A stretch of 64,000 bases of DNA from Candidatus Bartonella washoeensis Sb944nv (GTDB lineage: Bacteria; Pseudomonadota; Alphaproteobacteria; Rhizobiales; Rhizobiaceae): positions 83,204-147,203 of the forward strand of contig NZ_JH725025.1 in the NCBI RefSeq assembly GCF_000278135.1. The letters run 5' to 3'. Below, piece after piece: positions 46,608-56,360 of this stretch. The translations under genes were made by a program, and so were the position numbers. The number at the start of each line of letters is the position of its first letter. Positions within the stretch are counted from its first letter, which is position 1. The notes under the pieces are model-generated. The model was not told the DNA's origin, did no database searches, and saw only the letters and a program-made list of their open reading frames with translations.

Positions 46608-47736
46608 TCAATCGATATCTTCAATTTCTTGATCTTTTCCATAAACGCGTTGGGCAAGTGCTGCTTCTATAAACGCATCTAAGTTACCATTAAGTACTGA
46701 TTGCGGATCAGTGTTTTCAACGCCTGTACGTAAATCTTTGACAAGCTGATAGGGCTGAAGAACGTAAGATCTAATTTGATGTCCCCACCCAATTTCTGTT
46801 TTGGAAGATTCAACAGCATTCGTTTCTTCTTCCTTTTTTTTCAATTCTTCTTCATAAAGCCGTGCACGCAACATAGACCAAGCAGTTGCTCGATTTTTAT
46901 GTTGAGAACGTTCTTTCTGACATTGGACAACAATACCCGTTTTTATATGCGTGATACGAACTGCGGAATCTGTCGTATTTACATGTTGACCCCCTGCTCC
47001 CGATGCACGATATGTATCAATACGAACATCCGACTCTGAAACATCAACTTCAATATTATCATCAATAACTGGATAAACCCAAATGCTTGCAAAAGAGGTA
47101 TGGCGTTTTGCATTTGAGTCAAACGGCGAAATGCGTACCAAACGATGAACACCTGATTCTGTTTTTAACAGACCGTAAGCATTATGCCCTTTTATAAGAA
47201 TAGTGGCTGATTTTATTCCTGCTTCTTCTCCATCATGCGTTTCTAGTACTTCAACCTTCATTTTATGCTGTTCAGCCCAGCGTATATACATGCGTAAAAG
47301 CATAGAAGCCCAATCTTGACTTTCTGTACCACCTGCGCCAGCATGAACCTCTAAATAAGTATCATTCGGATCTGCTTCTCCTGAAAGAAGTACATCAATT
47401 TGTCTTTTATCTATCTCATTTTTAAGATCGCGTATTGAATTTTCTGCATCAATGACAATTTCGATGTCACTCTCTTCTTCACCCATCGCGATTAGCTCAA
47501 CGCACTCTTCAAGTTTTTTTGTAAATGATTTAATACCACCAATTGCATCATCAAGACGCTGACGTTCACGCATCATATCTTGCGCTTGTTGTGCATTATC
47601 CCAAAACGATGGATCTTCTGCTTTTTGATTGAGATATTCAAGACGTTTTAGTGACTGATCCCAGTCAAAGATGCCCCCTTAGCAAATTGATTGTCTGCTG
47701 TATTTCATCAACTAAAGCTTCTATTTCTGCGCGCAT
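46608..47736 (-). CDS. prfB: Peptide chain release factor 2, with programmed +1 frameshift
   Basis: Reads UGA and UAA and releases finished chains. The gene is in two frames. From the ATG at 47736 (MRAEIEALVDEI), frame zero ends at an in-frame TGA at 47665-47667. Just before it is AGGGGG (47674-47679) and CAT CTT TGA C, the classical frameshift signal. After skipping one base the other frame continues DWDQSLKRLEYL to the stop at 46608, giving about 375 residues. The GGQ motif (GAGGQHVN) and the RF2 anticodon-mimic SPF (RISPFDSN) are present. The frameshift gives RF2 autoregulation. prfB follows mrcA by about 180 bp. Confidence 0.96.
47665..47679 (-). other. Programmed +1 ribosomal frameshift site of prfB
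   Basis: The signal on the minus strand is AGGGGG, CAT, CTT, TGA, C. The AGGGGG acts as an internal Shine-Dalgarno, CTT is the slippery codon and UGA is the stop read by RF2 itself, so low RF2 raises frameshifting. The spacer codon CAT replaces the usual TAT, a small deviation. Known from many bacteria. Confidence 0.93.
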
Positions 47737-47913
47737 AATTTACACCGTAATTTTTATTTTTTAACACTCTTTTTTTATGTTTTTTGACATTTTTACAAAT
47801 TCAATGGGGCATAGTAAATGGACGGTATAGCTTCTACCTATTTACCGTATTCGTATTGCGAAAAAACAGATAGCACTTTCACTTCACCAGTCATATCAAA
47901 GAGATTCTACCAA

Positions 47914-50382
47914 TTAATACAACCCGCCAGTACCACTTTCAAGAGCCTTGTTGACCTGTGGAGAAGTCGTTCCTAAAGCAACACCTTCTTGAAAAGAATC
48001 CGTGCTACCAATTACTTGATATATATCCGCAGGTCCAGTTCCTGGTTTAAATGCTTCTATAATGACATCATGGTCTCCTGCTTCAGCAAGCATACCTGTC
48101 TTACGATTAATCGGCATTAAAATCATACCTTTGGGCATTTTAAATGGTACATCTGGCTTTCCTTTCAGAGCAGCTGCCATAAATTCACCAAAAATAGGAG
48201 CCGCCAATGAACTTCCCGTTCCGTTGTATCCTAACGGAGCTGGTTGATCGTAACCAACGAAAATACCAACGACAAGATCAGGAGTAAATCCCATAAACCA
48301 CACATCTTTAGAATCATTGGTTGTTCCTGTTTTAGCGGCAATATGTCGATTGAGGAAACGTAACCGTGCAGCTGTACCACGCTGAACAACCCCCTCCATC
48401 ATTGATGTAATCTGATAAGCTGTCATAGGGTCAAGAACTTGATCTCGCTCATCAATCAAGGTGGGTTCACTTTGATTATCCCAAGACTGAGCATTACAAT
48501 TTTCACAGATACGATCATCATGACGATAAATTGTTTTTCCATAACGATCTTGAATTCGGTCTATCAAAGAAGGATTAATAGAGCGCCCCCCATTGGCAAT
48601 AACTGAATAAGCTGTAACCATCCTTAAAACTGTTGTTTCGGCAGCTCCTAAGGCCATAGGGAGATAAGGTTGCAATTTATCTACAACACCAAAACGCTCT
48701 GCATATTCAGCTACAAGAGGCATCCCCATATCATTGGCAAGTCGTATTGTCATAAGATTACGAGAATGTTCAATGCCATAACGCAACGTTGAAGGCCCTG
48801 CAAAAGTGCCACCATAATTCTTAGGTTGCCAAATCTCACCGTTATATTGGCGAATTTCGATAGGGCCATCTAAAACAACCGATGCTGGTGTATATCCATT
48901 ATCGAGTGCTGCTGCATATACAAAAGGTTTGAAAGCAGAACCAGGCTGACGATAGGCTTGTGTTGCACGATTAAATTCAGATGCTGCAAAAGAAAACCCT
49001 CCCACCATTGCAAGAACACGGCCTGTATGAGGCTCCATGGCAACAATTGCACCTTCAATCTTTGGAATTTGTTGCAAACGATAAACATTGTCTGTATTTG
49101 GTATTTTTTCGACAAAAATGACATCTCCAACTTGCAGAACATGAGATAAATTCTGAACAGTTCTTCTATAGCCATTTTCTTTTACAATATGTAATGCCCA
49201 TTTTGAATCGGCTTCAGACAAAACAGCAATTTCCCGTTTTGTTGATAATACACCCGAAGATTCACGCTTTGGTTGTAACCCAATCTCTATTTTATTGGCA
49301 TTAGCAGAAAGAACAACGGCTAAACGCCATTCAGGAACATCACTCAACCCTGTAATATTTGCAAGTTCTATACCCCAATCCTCTTTTTTATCAAGATGTC
49401 CATAAGCTCCACGCCATCCTTGCGAATGATCAAATTTAATTAATCCACTGTGCAAAGCACGACGAGCAATAAGTTGTAAATGCGGATCAAGCGTTGTACG
49501 AATTGAAAGTCCACCTTCGTAGAGTGTTTTCGCTCCATAGCGACGCATTAAACGACGGCGCACTTCTTCAGTAAAATAGTCAGCAGCAAAAACGTAGCTA
49601 TCGCTACCACGCACTGTCGCTCCTAAAGGTTTTGCTTTAGCTTTTTCACCTTGTTCACGCGTTACATACCCATTTGCAACCATTCGATCTATAACCCAAT
49701 TGCGCCGATTAATAGCGCGTTTCGTATTTTTGAATGGATCATAATTTGCTGGGCCTTTCGGAAGAGCGGCCAAATAAGCACATTGTTCTAAAGTAAGATC
49801 ATTGACGGATTTATTGAAATAGGTCAAAGATGCTGCTGCGATACCATAAGTACTACGACCAAGATAAATTTCATTAAGATAAAGTTCGAGAATATGATCT
49901 TTTGAGTAGGTCTTCTCAATACGCATCGCTAGAATAGCTTCCTTTAATTTACGCTCCAATGTTACGTCTGAACTTAAAAGAAAGTTTTTAGCGACTTGTT
50001 GTGTAATGGTTGATGCCCCTTCAGGACGTTTTCCAGAACCAATATTACGGATATTATTAATCAAGGCTCTAGACAGTCCCTCGGGATCTAAACCAAAATG
50101 ATGATAAAAATTTTTGTCTTCAGCAGAAATAAAAGCTTCTTTAAGAAGCTTTGGTATTGACTGAATTGGTAAATAGAGGCGATGTTTTGTTGCAAATTCT
50201 GCCATAAGGCTACCATCAGAAGCATGGACGCGAGTCATAACAGGTGGTTCATAGAGTGAAAGGACCTCATAATCAGGAAGCGCACTCGCCTGCTCCTTTG
50301 CCATTGTTCGCTGTAATATTGCTCCCCAAAGCCCAATAGCAATAATAAAACTTAGAAGATATCTAAAAAAAATCATCATCAA
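47914..50382 (-). CDS. mrcA: Penicillin-binding protein 1A
   Basis: Bifunctional cell-wall synthase at the inner membrane: N-terminal glycosyltransferase (GT51) and C-terminal transpeptidase. The 822-residue protein has an N-terminal membrane anchor (about 4-22), the GT catalytic motif with Glu88 (EDKNFYHHFG) and the transpeptidase motifs S482-A-F-K485, SRN (EHSRNLMT) and K684-T-G. An OB-like/linker region lies between the domains. It belongs to the conserved amiC-mrcA-prfB order and is 160 bp downstream of amiC. Confidence 0.95.
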   Translation of the reverse strand: MMMIFFRYLLSFIIAIGLWGAILQRTMAKEQASALPDYEVLSLYEPPVMTRVHASDGSLMAEFATKHRLYLPIQSIPKLLKEAFISAEDKNFYHHFGLDPEGLSRALINNIRNIGSGKRPEGASTITQQVAKNFLLSSDVTLERKLKEAILAMRIEKTYSKDHILELYLNEIYLGRSTYGIAAASLTYFNKSVNDLTLEQCAYLAALPKGPANYDPFKNTKRAINRRNWVIDRMVANGYVTREQGEKAKAKPLGATVRGSDSYVFAADYFTEEVRRRLMRRYGAKTLYEGGLSIRTTLDPHLQLIARRALHSGLIKFDHSQGWRGAYGHLDKKEDWGIELANITGLSDVPEWRLAVVLSANANKIEIGLQPKRESSGVLSTKREIAVLSEADSKWALHIVKENGYRRTVQNLSHVLQVGDVIFVEKIPNTDNVYRLQQIPKIEGAIVAMEPHTGRVLAMVGGFSFAASEFNRATQAYRQPGSAFKPFVYAAALDNGYTPASVVLDGPIEIRQYNGEIWQPKNYGGTFAGPSTLRYGIEHSRNLMTIRLANDMGMPLVAEYAERFGVVDKLQPYLPMALGAAETTVLRMVTAYSVIANGGRSINPSLIDRIQDRYGKTIYRHDDRICENCNAQSWDNQSEPTLIDERDQVLDPMTAYQITSMMEGVVQRGTAARLRFLNRHIAAKTGTTNDSKDVWFMGFTPDLVVGIFVGYDQPAPLGYNGTGSSLAAPIFGEFMAAALKGKPDVPFKMPKGMILMPINRKTGMLAEAGDHDVIIEAFKPGTGPADIYQVIGSTDSFQEGVALGTTSPQVNKALESGTGGLY

Positions 50383-50541
50383 AACGGCTGTCGCTTTCTT
50401 CAGAATTGGTAAAAGGAAAAATACATTATTTCACCAGAAACAGGGTATTATCGCCACTCAATTAAAACAAAGAAAAATTGTTTTCCATCTTTTAATATAT
50501 AAAACTAGAAGCTAGTATTAATACTCTATTTCCTCACAATT

Positions 50542-51765
50542 TTAAAGAGGCTGCATAATTTTCTGCTTATAATCAGCAAATTGGCGAATAGAATGAGCGA
50601 TAGAAGCAGCCATTTGTTTTCTCCATTCGGGATTATTTAATAATTTTTCATCCTCTTTATTCGATAAATAGCCTATCTCTATCAAGACAGAGGGTATATC
50701 TGGAGCTTTTAGAACCTGAAAATCAGCATAGCGATGAGGGTTATTTATCAAATTGATATTATTCTTTGATAAATTTGCAATAATACTATTAGCAAAATTA
50801 ACCGAAAAGGTATGTGTTTCACGTCGGGTCAGATCGATCAAAATATCTGTCACTTCAAACGATTCCTCTGCAGGTAAACCATCAAGCAAATCAACCTTAT
50901 TTTCACTTTCAGCTAAAGATTTTGCAATTGCATCAGATGCCTTGTCCGATATTGTATATACTGTAGCACCACGAAGAGAATGTACATCAATGGTGTCTGC
51001 ATGAATGGAGATAAAAAGATCAGCAGCAAATTCCTGTGCTTTTTTAATTCTTTCGCTTAATCTTAGAAAGACATCAGTATCGCGCGTTAATAGAACGGTG
51101 GTATGAGAGTCTTTTTTTAATTCATCTCGCAGTGCACGTGCAAAGGCTAGAGTTACATTTTTTTCTAAAACTCCACTCCCCCCGCGCGCACCACCATCAA
51201 TCCCACCATGCCCAGGATCAAGAACGACACGAAAATTATGTGTTAGACTTATCTGTGTTTTTATATTGGAAAGAGCTCTTTGTTGTTTTTTCAATACCTC
51301 CTCAAACTTTTTTTGTGTGCTTTGAGTAATATCAATCAGGAGTTGCCACAAACCATTTTCTAATTTTTGTATTGTACTTTTTTCAACTACAAAAGCAGTT
51401 TTGCTCGTCAAAATAATGCGTGAAGTCCGTATATCCGAGAAACCGTAACGCACATTTGAGAGCATATTTGATAATGTATTTTGCGTATTTTGCTCTGAAA
51501 AATCAACTGTAGGTAAATTAATCACCAAACGTGCGGGGCTATCCAAAATCTGTAAACGAACATTTGGTTCAGCATTAAAAACTGCAATAATACGTGTGCG
51601 CGCACTATCACCAATGGTCCGCAAATCGATAAGTTTCAGGGCATCTGCAGCTTGGATATTGTTTTGGAATACTAAAAAAAACAAAAAACAATATGTAAGA
51701 TACAAAATAGCATCCCAATAGGTAGCTTTCGGCTTTTTAGTAAAAAAACCTTTTATCATAAGCAA
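50542..51765 (-). CDS. amiC: N-acetylmuramoyl-L-alanine amidase AmiC-like
   Basis: Splits peptidoglycan at the septum for cell separation. The 407-residue protein has an N-terminal hydrophobic segment (about 18-42), an AMIN domain (about 45-150, with RIIAVFNAEPNVRL) that targets septa, and an Amidase_3 domain (about 178-400) with His186 in DPGHGGIDGG, FISIHADTI and the Glu in LIEIGYLSN. A lysine-rich linker joins the domains. It is transcribed toward mrcA. Confidence 0.93.
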   Translation of the reverse strand: MLMIKGFFTKKPKATYWDAILYLTYCFLFFLVFQNNIQAADALKLIDLRTIGDSARTRIIAVFNAEPNVRLQILDSPARLVINLPTVDFSEQNTQNTLSNMLSNVRYGFSDIRTSRIILTSKTAFVVEKSTIQKLENGLWQLLIDITQSTQKKFEEVLKKQQRALSNIKTQISLTHNFRVVLDPGHGGIDGGARGGSGVLEKNVTLAFARALRDELKKDSHTTVLLTRDTDVFLRLSERIKKAQEFAADLFISIHADTIDVHSLRGATVYTISDKASDAIAKSLAESENKVDLLDGLPAEESFEVTDILIDLTRRETHTFSVNFANSIIANLSKNNINLINNPHRYADFQVLKAPDIPSVLIEIGYLSNKEDEKLLNNPEWRKQMAASIAHSIRQFADYKQKIMQPL

Positions 51766-52353
51766 AATACTCTACTCCAAAATTCAGACAAAACTCGTCT
51801 CACGCAAAAATATGCAATGAATTTAAGCTCTATTTTTCAATAAATGTTGAATCTTTCAAGCGTGTAGTCAAAAAAACTAAATTAAGGCAATAAGGACATT
51901 ATAATGGCATACATTGATATTGTTACTTGCCAAAAGCATGATATCAACATAAAAAGAATATTTGCGCTTCCTAATCGATAGTAGCCTTCTGAATTATTTG
52001 TAGTCCATATTAAGTTGTCTTTAGAAGGTTTGTTGCATGTTACACATTTAGACTTTTATGGATAGAAAGTCTTTATGTTATAAAAGCTAGGATTGCGTTA
52101 TTTAAGATTCGTTGGTTCGGATATCCGAACTGTTTTAAAGATTGTTTTGCCGGAGACTTACAAAATATGAGTCATACAAAACAAATGGGGATGGTGATTA
52201 GAAATGCTGTAAGTGCAATCATGCATCTGCACGCGGTACCTCATCCTGTTTTGCCGGTATCTCCCTTTTATGGCAGACAGCCCTTTATGTTTACGAATAG
52301 CCATGCTGTTCGTTTTAATGAAATTGTGTATGTCGCCTTCAGGATTTTAACTT
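51766..52353. other. Long leader region of rne
   Basis: About 590 bp between the divergent amiC and rne. It holds an inverted repeat at 52050-52072 and a perfect 16-bp palindrome at 52115-52130, and a small frame (52167-52430) that runs into the start of rne. No tRNA or sRNA is recognisable. E. coli rne also has a long leader that RNase E itself cleaves to regulate its own synthesis. Confidence 0.5.
52115..52130. promoter_or_regulatory. Perfect 16-bp palindrome upstream of rne
   Basis: GTTCGGATATCCGAAC is fully symmetric, 224 bp before the rne start, and followed by T-rich DNA. Perfect 16-bp palindromes are rare by chance, so it may be an operator. It is not the alphaproteobacterial LexA box (GTTC-N7-GTTC). 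A shorter repeat (AGACTTT at 52050-52056 with AAAGTCT at 52066-52072) lies 40 bp upstream. Confidence 0.45.
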
Positions 52354-54978
52354 ATGTCAAACAAAATGCTTATAGATGCCTCCCACCCGGAGGAAACACG
52401 TGTTGTTGTTGTTCATGGCAACAAAATTGAAGAACTTGATTTTGAGTCAGAACATAAAAAACAGCTCAAGGGCAATATTTATCTAGCACGTATTACCCGT
52501 GTAGAGCCGTCTCTTCAAGCAGCTTTTGTTGAATATGGTGGTAATCGCCATGGTTTTTTAACATTTTCTGAAATCCATCCAGATTATTATCAAATTCCTA
52601 TTGCTGATCGTCTCGCTCTTCTTGAAGAAGAGGAAAAAGCTGCTGTCGGAGAAAATCATGCAGATGTTCTCATTGAAGAAACAAACAAAAATAAAAAACG
52701 CCCCAGAAAAACAAAAAATGAGAAAAACAGCATCATGGCAGCAGATGTTGAAAACAACGTCATATCCGATGCAATAACAACTGATGATGCAGAAGATGCA
52801 TTTACAGATGTTTCTCATAACGAGATCGAAATGGTAGGTGCAGAAGATGCACGTGAAGAACTCCCCACCTATCAGCGTAAACAAGGACGTCAGTATAAAA
52901 TTCAAGAAGTGATTAAGCGACGTCAAATTTTGTTGGTGCAAGTTATCAAGGAAGAGCGCGGCAATAAGGGGGCGGCACTCACAACGTATTTATCGCTGGC
53001 AGGTCGTTATTCTGTTTTAATGCCTAACACAGCACGGGGTGGTGGTATCTCGCGAAAAATCACCAATGTACAAGATCGCAAACGCCTTAAAGAAATTGTA
53101 AAAGAATTAGCAGTTCCCAAGGGTATGGGGGTTATTCTGCGAACTGCTGGAGCAAACAGAACAAAAGCTGAGATTAAACGCGATTATGAATATCTCACAC
53201 GGTTATGGGATACAGTTCGCACTTTGACACTCAAATCAACAGCACCATGCCTTGTCCATGAAGAAAGTAACCTCATAAAGCGTTCTATACGGGATCTTTA
53301 CAATAAAAATATCAATGAAATTCTTGTTTCTGGCGATCAAGGATATCGTGAAGCAAAAGACTTCATGCGTATGCTGATGCCAAGTCATGCAAAAGTTGTG
53401 CAACCTTATCGTGATCCTATCCCTATTTTCGCACGGAATAATATTGAGATTCAACTTGATAAAATGTTGCACCCACAAGTTTCTTTAAAATCTGGTGGTT
53501 ATCTTGTTATTAATCAAACAGAAGCGCTTGTTGCTATTGATGTAAATTCTGGACGTTCTACCAAAGAACTTTCTGTCGAAAAAACAGCATTGCAAACCAA
53601 TCTTGAAGCCGCGGAAGAGATAGCCCGTCAATTACGCTTACGTGATCTTGCTGGTCTGATTGTGATTGATTTTATCGATATGCTTGAAGATCGCAATGTT
53701 AGGATAGTTGAAAAAAAGTTAAAAGATTGTTTAAAAAACGATCGTGCTCGTATTCAAGTTGGCCATATTTCACATTTCGGCCTTTTGGAAATGAGTCGTC
53801 AACGTATTCGCATATCGGTTTTAGAAAGTATAACACAACCTTGCCCGCATTGTGCTGGAACAGGAAATGTACGATCTGAATCATCAATTGCTTTACATGT
53901 CATGCGCTCAATTGAAGAATATCTTCTTCATAATTCCCAACATAATATTACTGTGCGCACACCCGTAGCAACAGCGCTTTATGTGTTAAATCATAAACGC
54001 AATATTCTTGTTAATCTAGAAGCACGCTTTAAGCTTAATATTAGTATTGAAGCAGATGATAGCATTGGAACGCAACATCTTATTATTTCTAAGGGTACAA
54101 TAGCTGAAGCATTTTCTCAGTCTCCAGTAATTTTTGAAAATGATAGTAAAGAAGGAATTGAAGATGAAATCTCAATAGAGAGTGAATCTATCAAAGTTAA
54201 AACACCCGTCGAAACGAACCCAAAACGTCGACTTAAAAATCATCAAGGTGAGATTGATGGCAATTCTATCTCCACCAATCATAAAAAAGACGATATCTCA
54301 AATGATGATTTTCGACGTCGAGGACGTCGTCGAGGACGTCGTGGAGGACGCCGTAATCAGGATAATAATTTTTATCACCTTCATATTCCTTATGCAGAAC
54401 CGGTGGGCGATTTTGCTACACAAGCCTTGACAGAAATTAAAGCAGAATACCGCGAAAGCCGTATTCGCTCTGCTAAACTTGTAGAGTTTGAGGAAGTAAA
54501 AAGTGATGCACAATCCTTAAATATGCAACAAGATGAAGCTGCAAAAGTTGATATGGCTGCTAAACCTAAAAAACGTAAAGTGCGTTCTTCAAAAGCAGTA
54601 CAAAATCAGCAAATCCTTGAAAATGATCAGAGTATAGAAACACCAGAGTCTGTAGAAGAAAAATCTAAAACCAGCTCGATACATAAAGTTAGAACAAAAA
54701 AAGTTGATAAATCTGCTGATAAGGTGGAAGGAGAAACTCCTGCAAATGGTAAAAAATCAACACGTAAAACACTAAAAAAAACACTTTCTTCTAAAGAATT
54801 AACACAAACAAAAGAATCATCAGAGCAAAAAGCAGTAATAGAAAAAGTTTTTGAATCAACTCCCTCAGAAATTGAGAAAACAGACACACAACCCGTTGTT
54901 ATATCATCAATAGCTAAAGATACTCCAAAAACTAAGCGCATTGGTTGGTGGAAACACAGAACTCTTTCTAAAAGTTAA
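52354..54978 (+). CDS. rne: Ribonuclease E
   Basis: The main endonuclease of mRNA decay and rRNA/tRNA processing, and scaffold of the degradosome. The 874-residue protein has an N-terminal S1 domain (about 37-110, split by a long acidic insertion about 90-180), a catalytic core with metal-binding Asp396 (VAIDVNSG) and Asp439 (IDFIDML), and the Zn-link CPHC (497-500). The C-terminal half is disordered, with an arginine-rich RNA-binding patch (about 650-668, RRRGRRRGRRGG) and acidic lysine-rich repeats. AGGA lies before the ATG. A hairpin terminator follows. Confidence 0.95.
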   Translation: MSNKMLIDASHPEETRVVVVHGNKIEELDFESEHKKQLKGNIYLARITRVEPSLQAAFVEYGGNRHGFLTFSEIHPDYYQIPIADRLALLEEEEKAAVGENHADVLIEETNKNKKRPRKTKNEKNSIMAADVENNVISDAITTDDAEDAFTDVSHNEIEMVGAEDAREELPTYQRKQGRQYKIQEVIKRRQILLVQVIKEERGNKGAALTTYLSLAGRYSVLMPNTARGGGISRKITNVQDRKRLKEIVKELAVPKGMGVILRTAGANRTKAEIKRDYEYLTRLWDTVRTLTLKSTAPCLVHEESNLIKRSIRDLYNKNINEILVSGDQGYREAKDFMRMLMPSHAKVVQPYRDPIPIFARNNIEIQLDKMLHPQVSLKSGGYLVINQTEALVAIDVNSGRSTKELSVEKTALQTNLEAAEEIARQLRLRDLAGLIVIDFIDMLEDRNVRIVEKKLKDCLKNDRARIQVGHISHFGLLEMSRQRIRISVLESITQPCPHCAGTGNVRSESSIALHVMRSIEEYLLHNSQHNITVRTPVATALYVLNHKRNILVNLEARFKLNISIEADDSIGTQHLIISKGTIAEAFSQSPVIFENDSKEGIEDEISIESESIKVKTPVETNPKRRLKNHQGEIDGNSISTNHKKDDISNDDFRRRGRRRGRRGGRRNQDNNFYHLHIPYAEPVGDFATQALTEIKAEYRESRIRSAKLVEFEEVKSDAQSLNMQQDEAAKVDMAAKPKKRKVRSSKAVQNQQILENDQSIETPESVEEKSKTSSIHKVRTKKVDKSADKVEGETPANGKKSTRKTLKKTLSSKELTQTKESSEQKAVIEKVFESTPSEIEKTDTQPVVISSIAKDTPKTKRIGWWKHRTLSKS

Positions 54979-54986
54979 GCATAAAA

Positions 54987-55013
54987 AAACCGCCACATAC
55001 TTTGTGGCGGTTT
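54987..55013. terminator. Bidirectional terminator between rne and the IalB-family gene
   Basis: AAACCGCCACA (54987-54997) and TGTGGCGGTTT (55003-55013) make an 11-bp stem with a 5-base loop. On the minus strand it is followed by a run of T's, so it is a textbook terminator for the IalB-family gene, and its GC-rich stem can also stop rne transcripts. Confidence 0.85.
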
Positions 55014-55068
55014 AGGTAAGAAAACAAGACAAAAAGCTCTAATAATGCTTTTCTATGTCGTGTGTTTA

Positions 55069-55680
55069 TTAATTTTGCTTAGCTTTTTCTTGCTCAGCCC
55101 GCATACGATCTTCAAACTCTTTTTGCTTTGATTGAATAGCTTGCTGCAATTTTATTTGTTCTTGTTGAAAATCCTTTTCCTCCATACCAGGACCTGTGTA
55201 TGCGGCTGTGAATCCATTAAGAGAAAATTCAATAGGATTAGCAGAGCCACGGAAATTAATTGTGGTTACAACCATTTTTGAACCACTTTTCATAGCAGCA
55301 ACGAGTTTATCATCTAAGGCATCATTGGCAATACAACTCGGCCCATTACAAATAATATAAGGAACTTTTTTAGAGAAGTCATCTCCAATTTGAATATGAA
55401 CCCCTTCTGGCAAAAAACGACCTGTAGGCACTTGAATGCCTATACGTCTTTCATTTTGTTTCCCTTTTATTTCAACGAGATTAAAAGCCGTCAAAGGTTG
55501 TCCAGTATTTGATACAACAGTGTTCATTGTATTACAAATATCAACATCATGCTGCTTGCTGCAAACCTTGTACCAACCTTGAGACAAAGTTTGTGCACTT
55601 GCAGAATTATGGATTGTAAGAAAAAGGGAAAGCGCTCCAGCTAATACTGAAACAGCAAAATAGATATTTTTATGCGACAT
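55069..55680 (-). CDS. Invasion-associated locus B (IalB) family secreted protein
   Basis: The 203-residue precursor has a signal peptide ending at the ASA-QT site (about residue 29) and an IalB domain (about 34-165) with W..C (GWYKVCSKQ), CNTMN and the PYIICNGPSC pair, giving four cysteines. The C-terminal 40 residues (about 165-203) are highly charged and helical (QEQIKLQQAIQSKQ), a probable coiled coil. Bartonella IalB aids erythrocyte invasion, but the real ialB lies with ialA elsewhere; this is a paralog, so its role in the host is only a guess. Confidence 0.9.
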   Translation of the reverse strand: MSHKNIYFAVSVLAGALSLFLTIHNSASAQTLSQGWYKVCSKQHDVDICNTMNTVVSNTGQPLTAFNLVEIKGKQNERRIGIQVPTGRFLPEGVHIQIGDDFSKKVPYIICNGPSCIANDALDDKLVAAMKSGSKMVVTTINFRGSANPIEFSLNGFTAAYTGPGMEEKDFQQEQIKLQQAIQSKQKEFEDRMRAEQEKAKQN

Positions 55681-56360
55681 GATTAAGTTAATCCTTTCAA
55701 CGCGCTTTTACAATAACCTCAACATGAGGAATATTAAATATAATTTCAATCAAGTACCTTCAATTAAATCAATGAAATGACATCTCTTTTATGCCTCTTA
55801 CTTCAATATAAAGAGAAAAGTCAAATTTCGAGAAAAAAAGCTACAAACAGCTAGTTGAACCTTTATACACCCATATACAGCAACCCCCTTTTATCCATTG
55901 GCTTTTTATAAAATTTATCTATAAGATACATTAGTACAATGGAACGAGATAAGATCGCATAAATGAAAAAATATTGCAATATGATTAAAGTAAAGTTCTA
56001 TGTAATTCTGCAAATCTCATTATTTTAGACTTTTCTTTACATTCATAATTCTTTATTTAATGCATAAAGCTCTCACAACAGGTATTGCAATACATAGAAT
56101 TTGAAAAGTATCAGATAAAATTGATTATTTTCCTTATGAATCTGTTTTTTATGTAGATCATCCAACTTTAAATTTAAGATTAAGACATTCTATCCCTGTA
56201 TAAGCCTATCGTACTTTATATTGGAATCTGATATTTTCTAAAGAATTAAATTTATTAATAGATTTTTTTGTATATTTTTATCTTAAATAAATATATTTAT
56301 AGTATAAGTTAAAAAATGAGTGATAATTTTTCACCAATAGAGAAATTTCTAAAGGAAATA
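55681..56360. other. Long non-coding region between the IalB-family gene and mfd
   Basis: About 680 bp, A/T-rich, no open frame worth calling and no structured RNA that I can recognise. It must hold the promoter of the IalB-family gene. mfd ends at its right edge. Confidence 0.5.
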
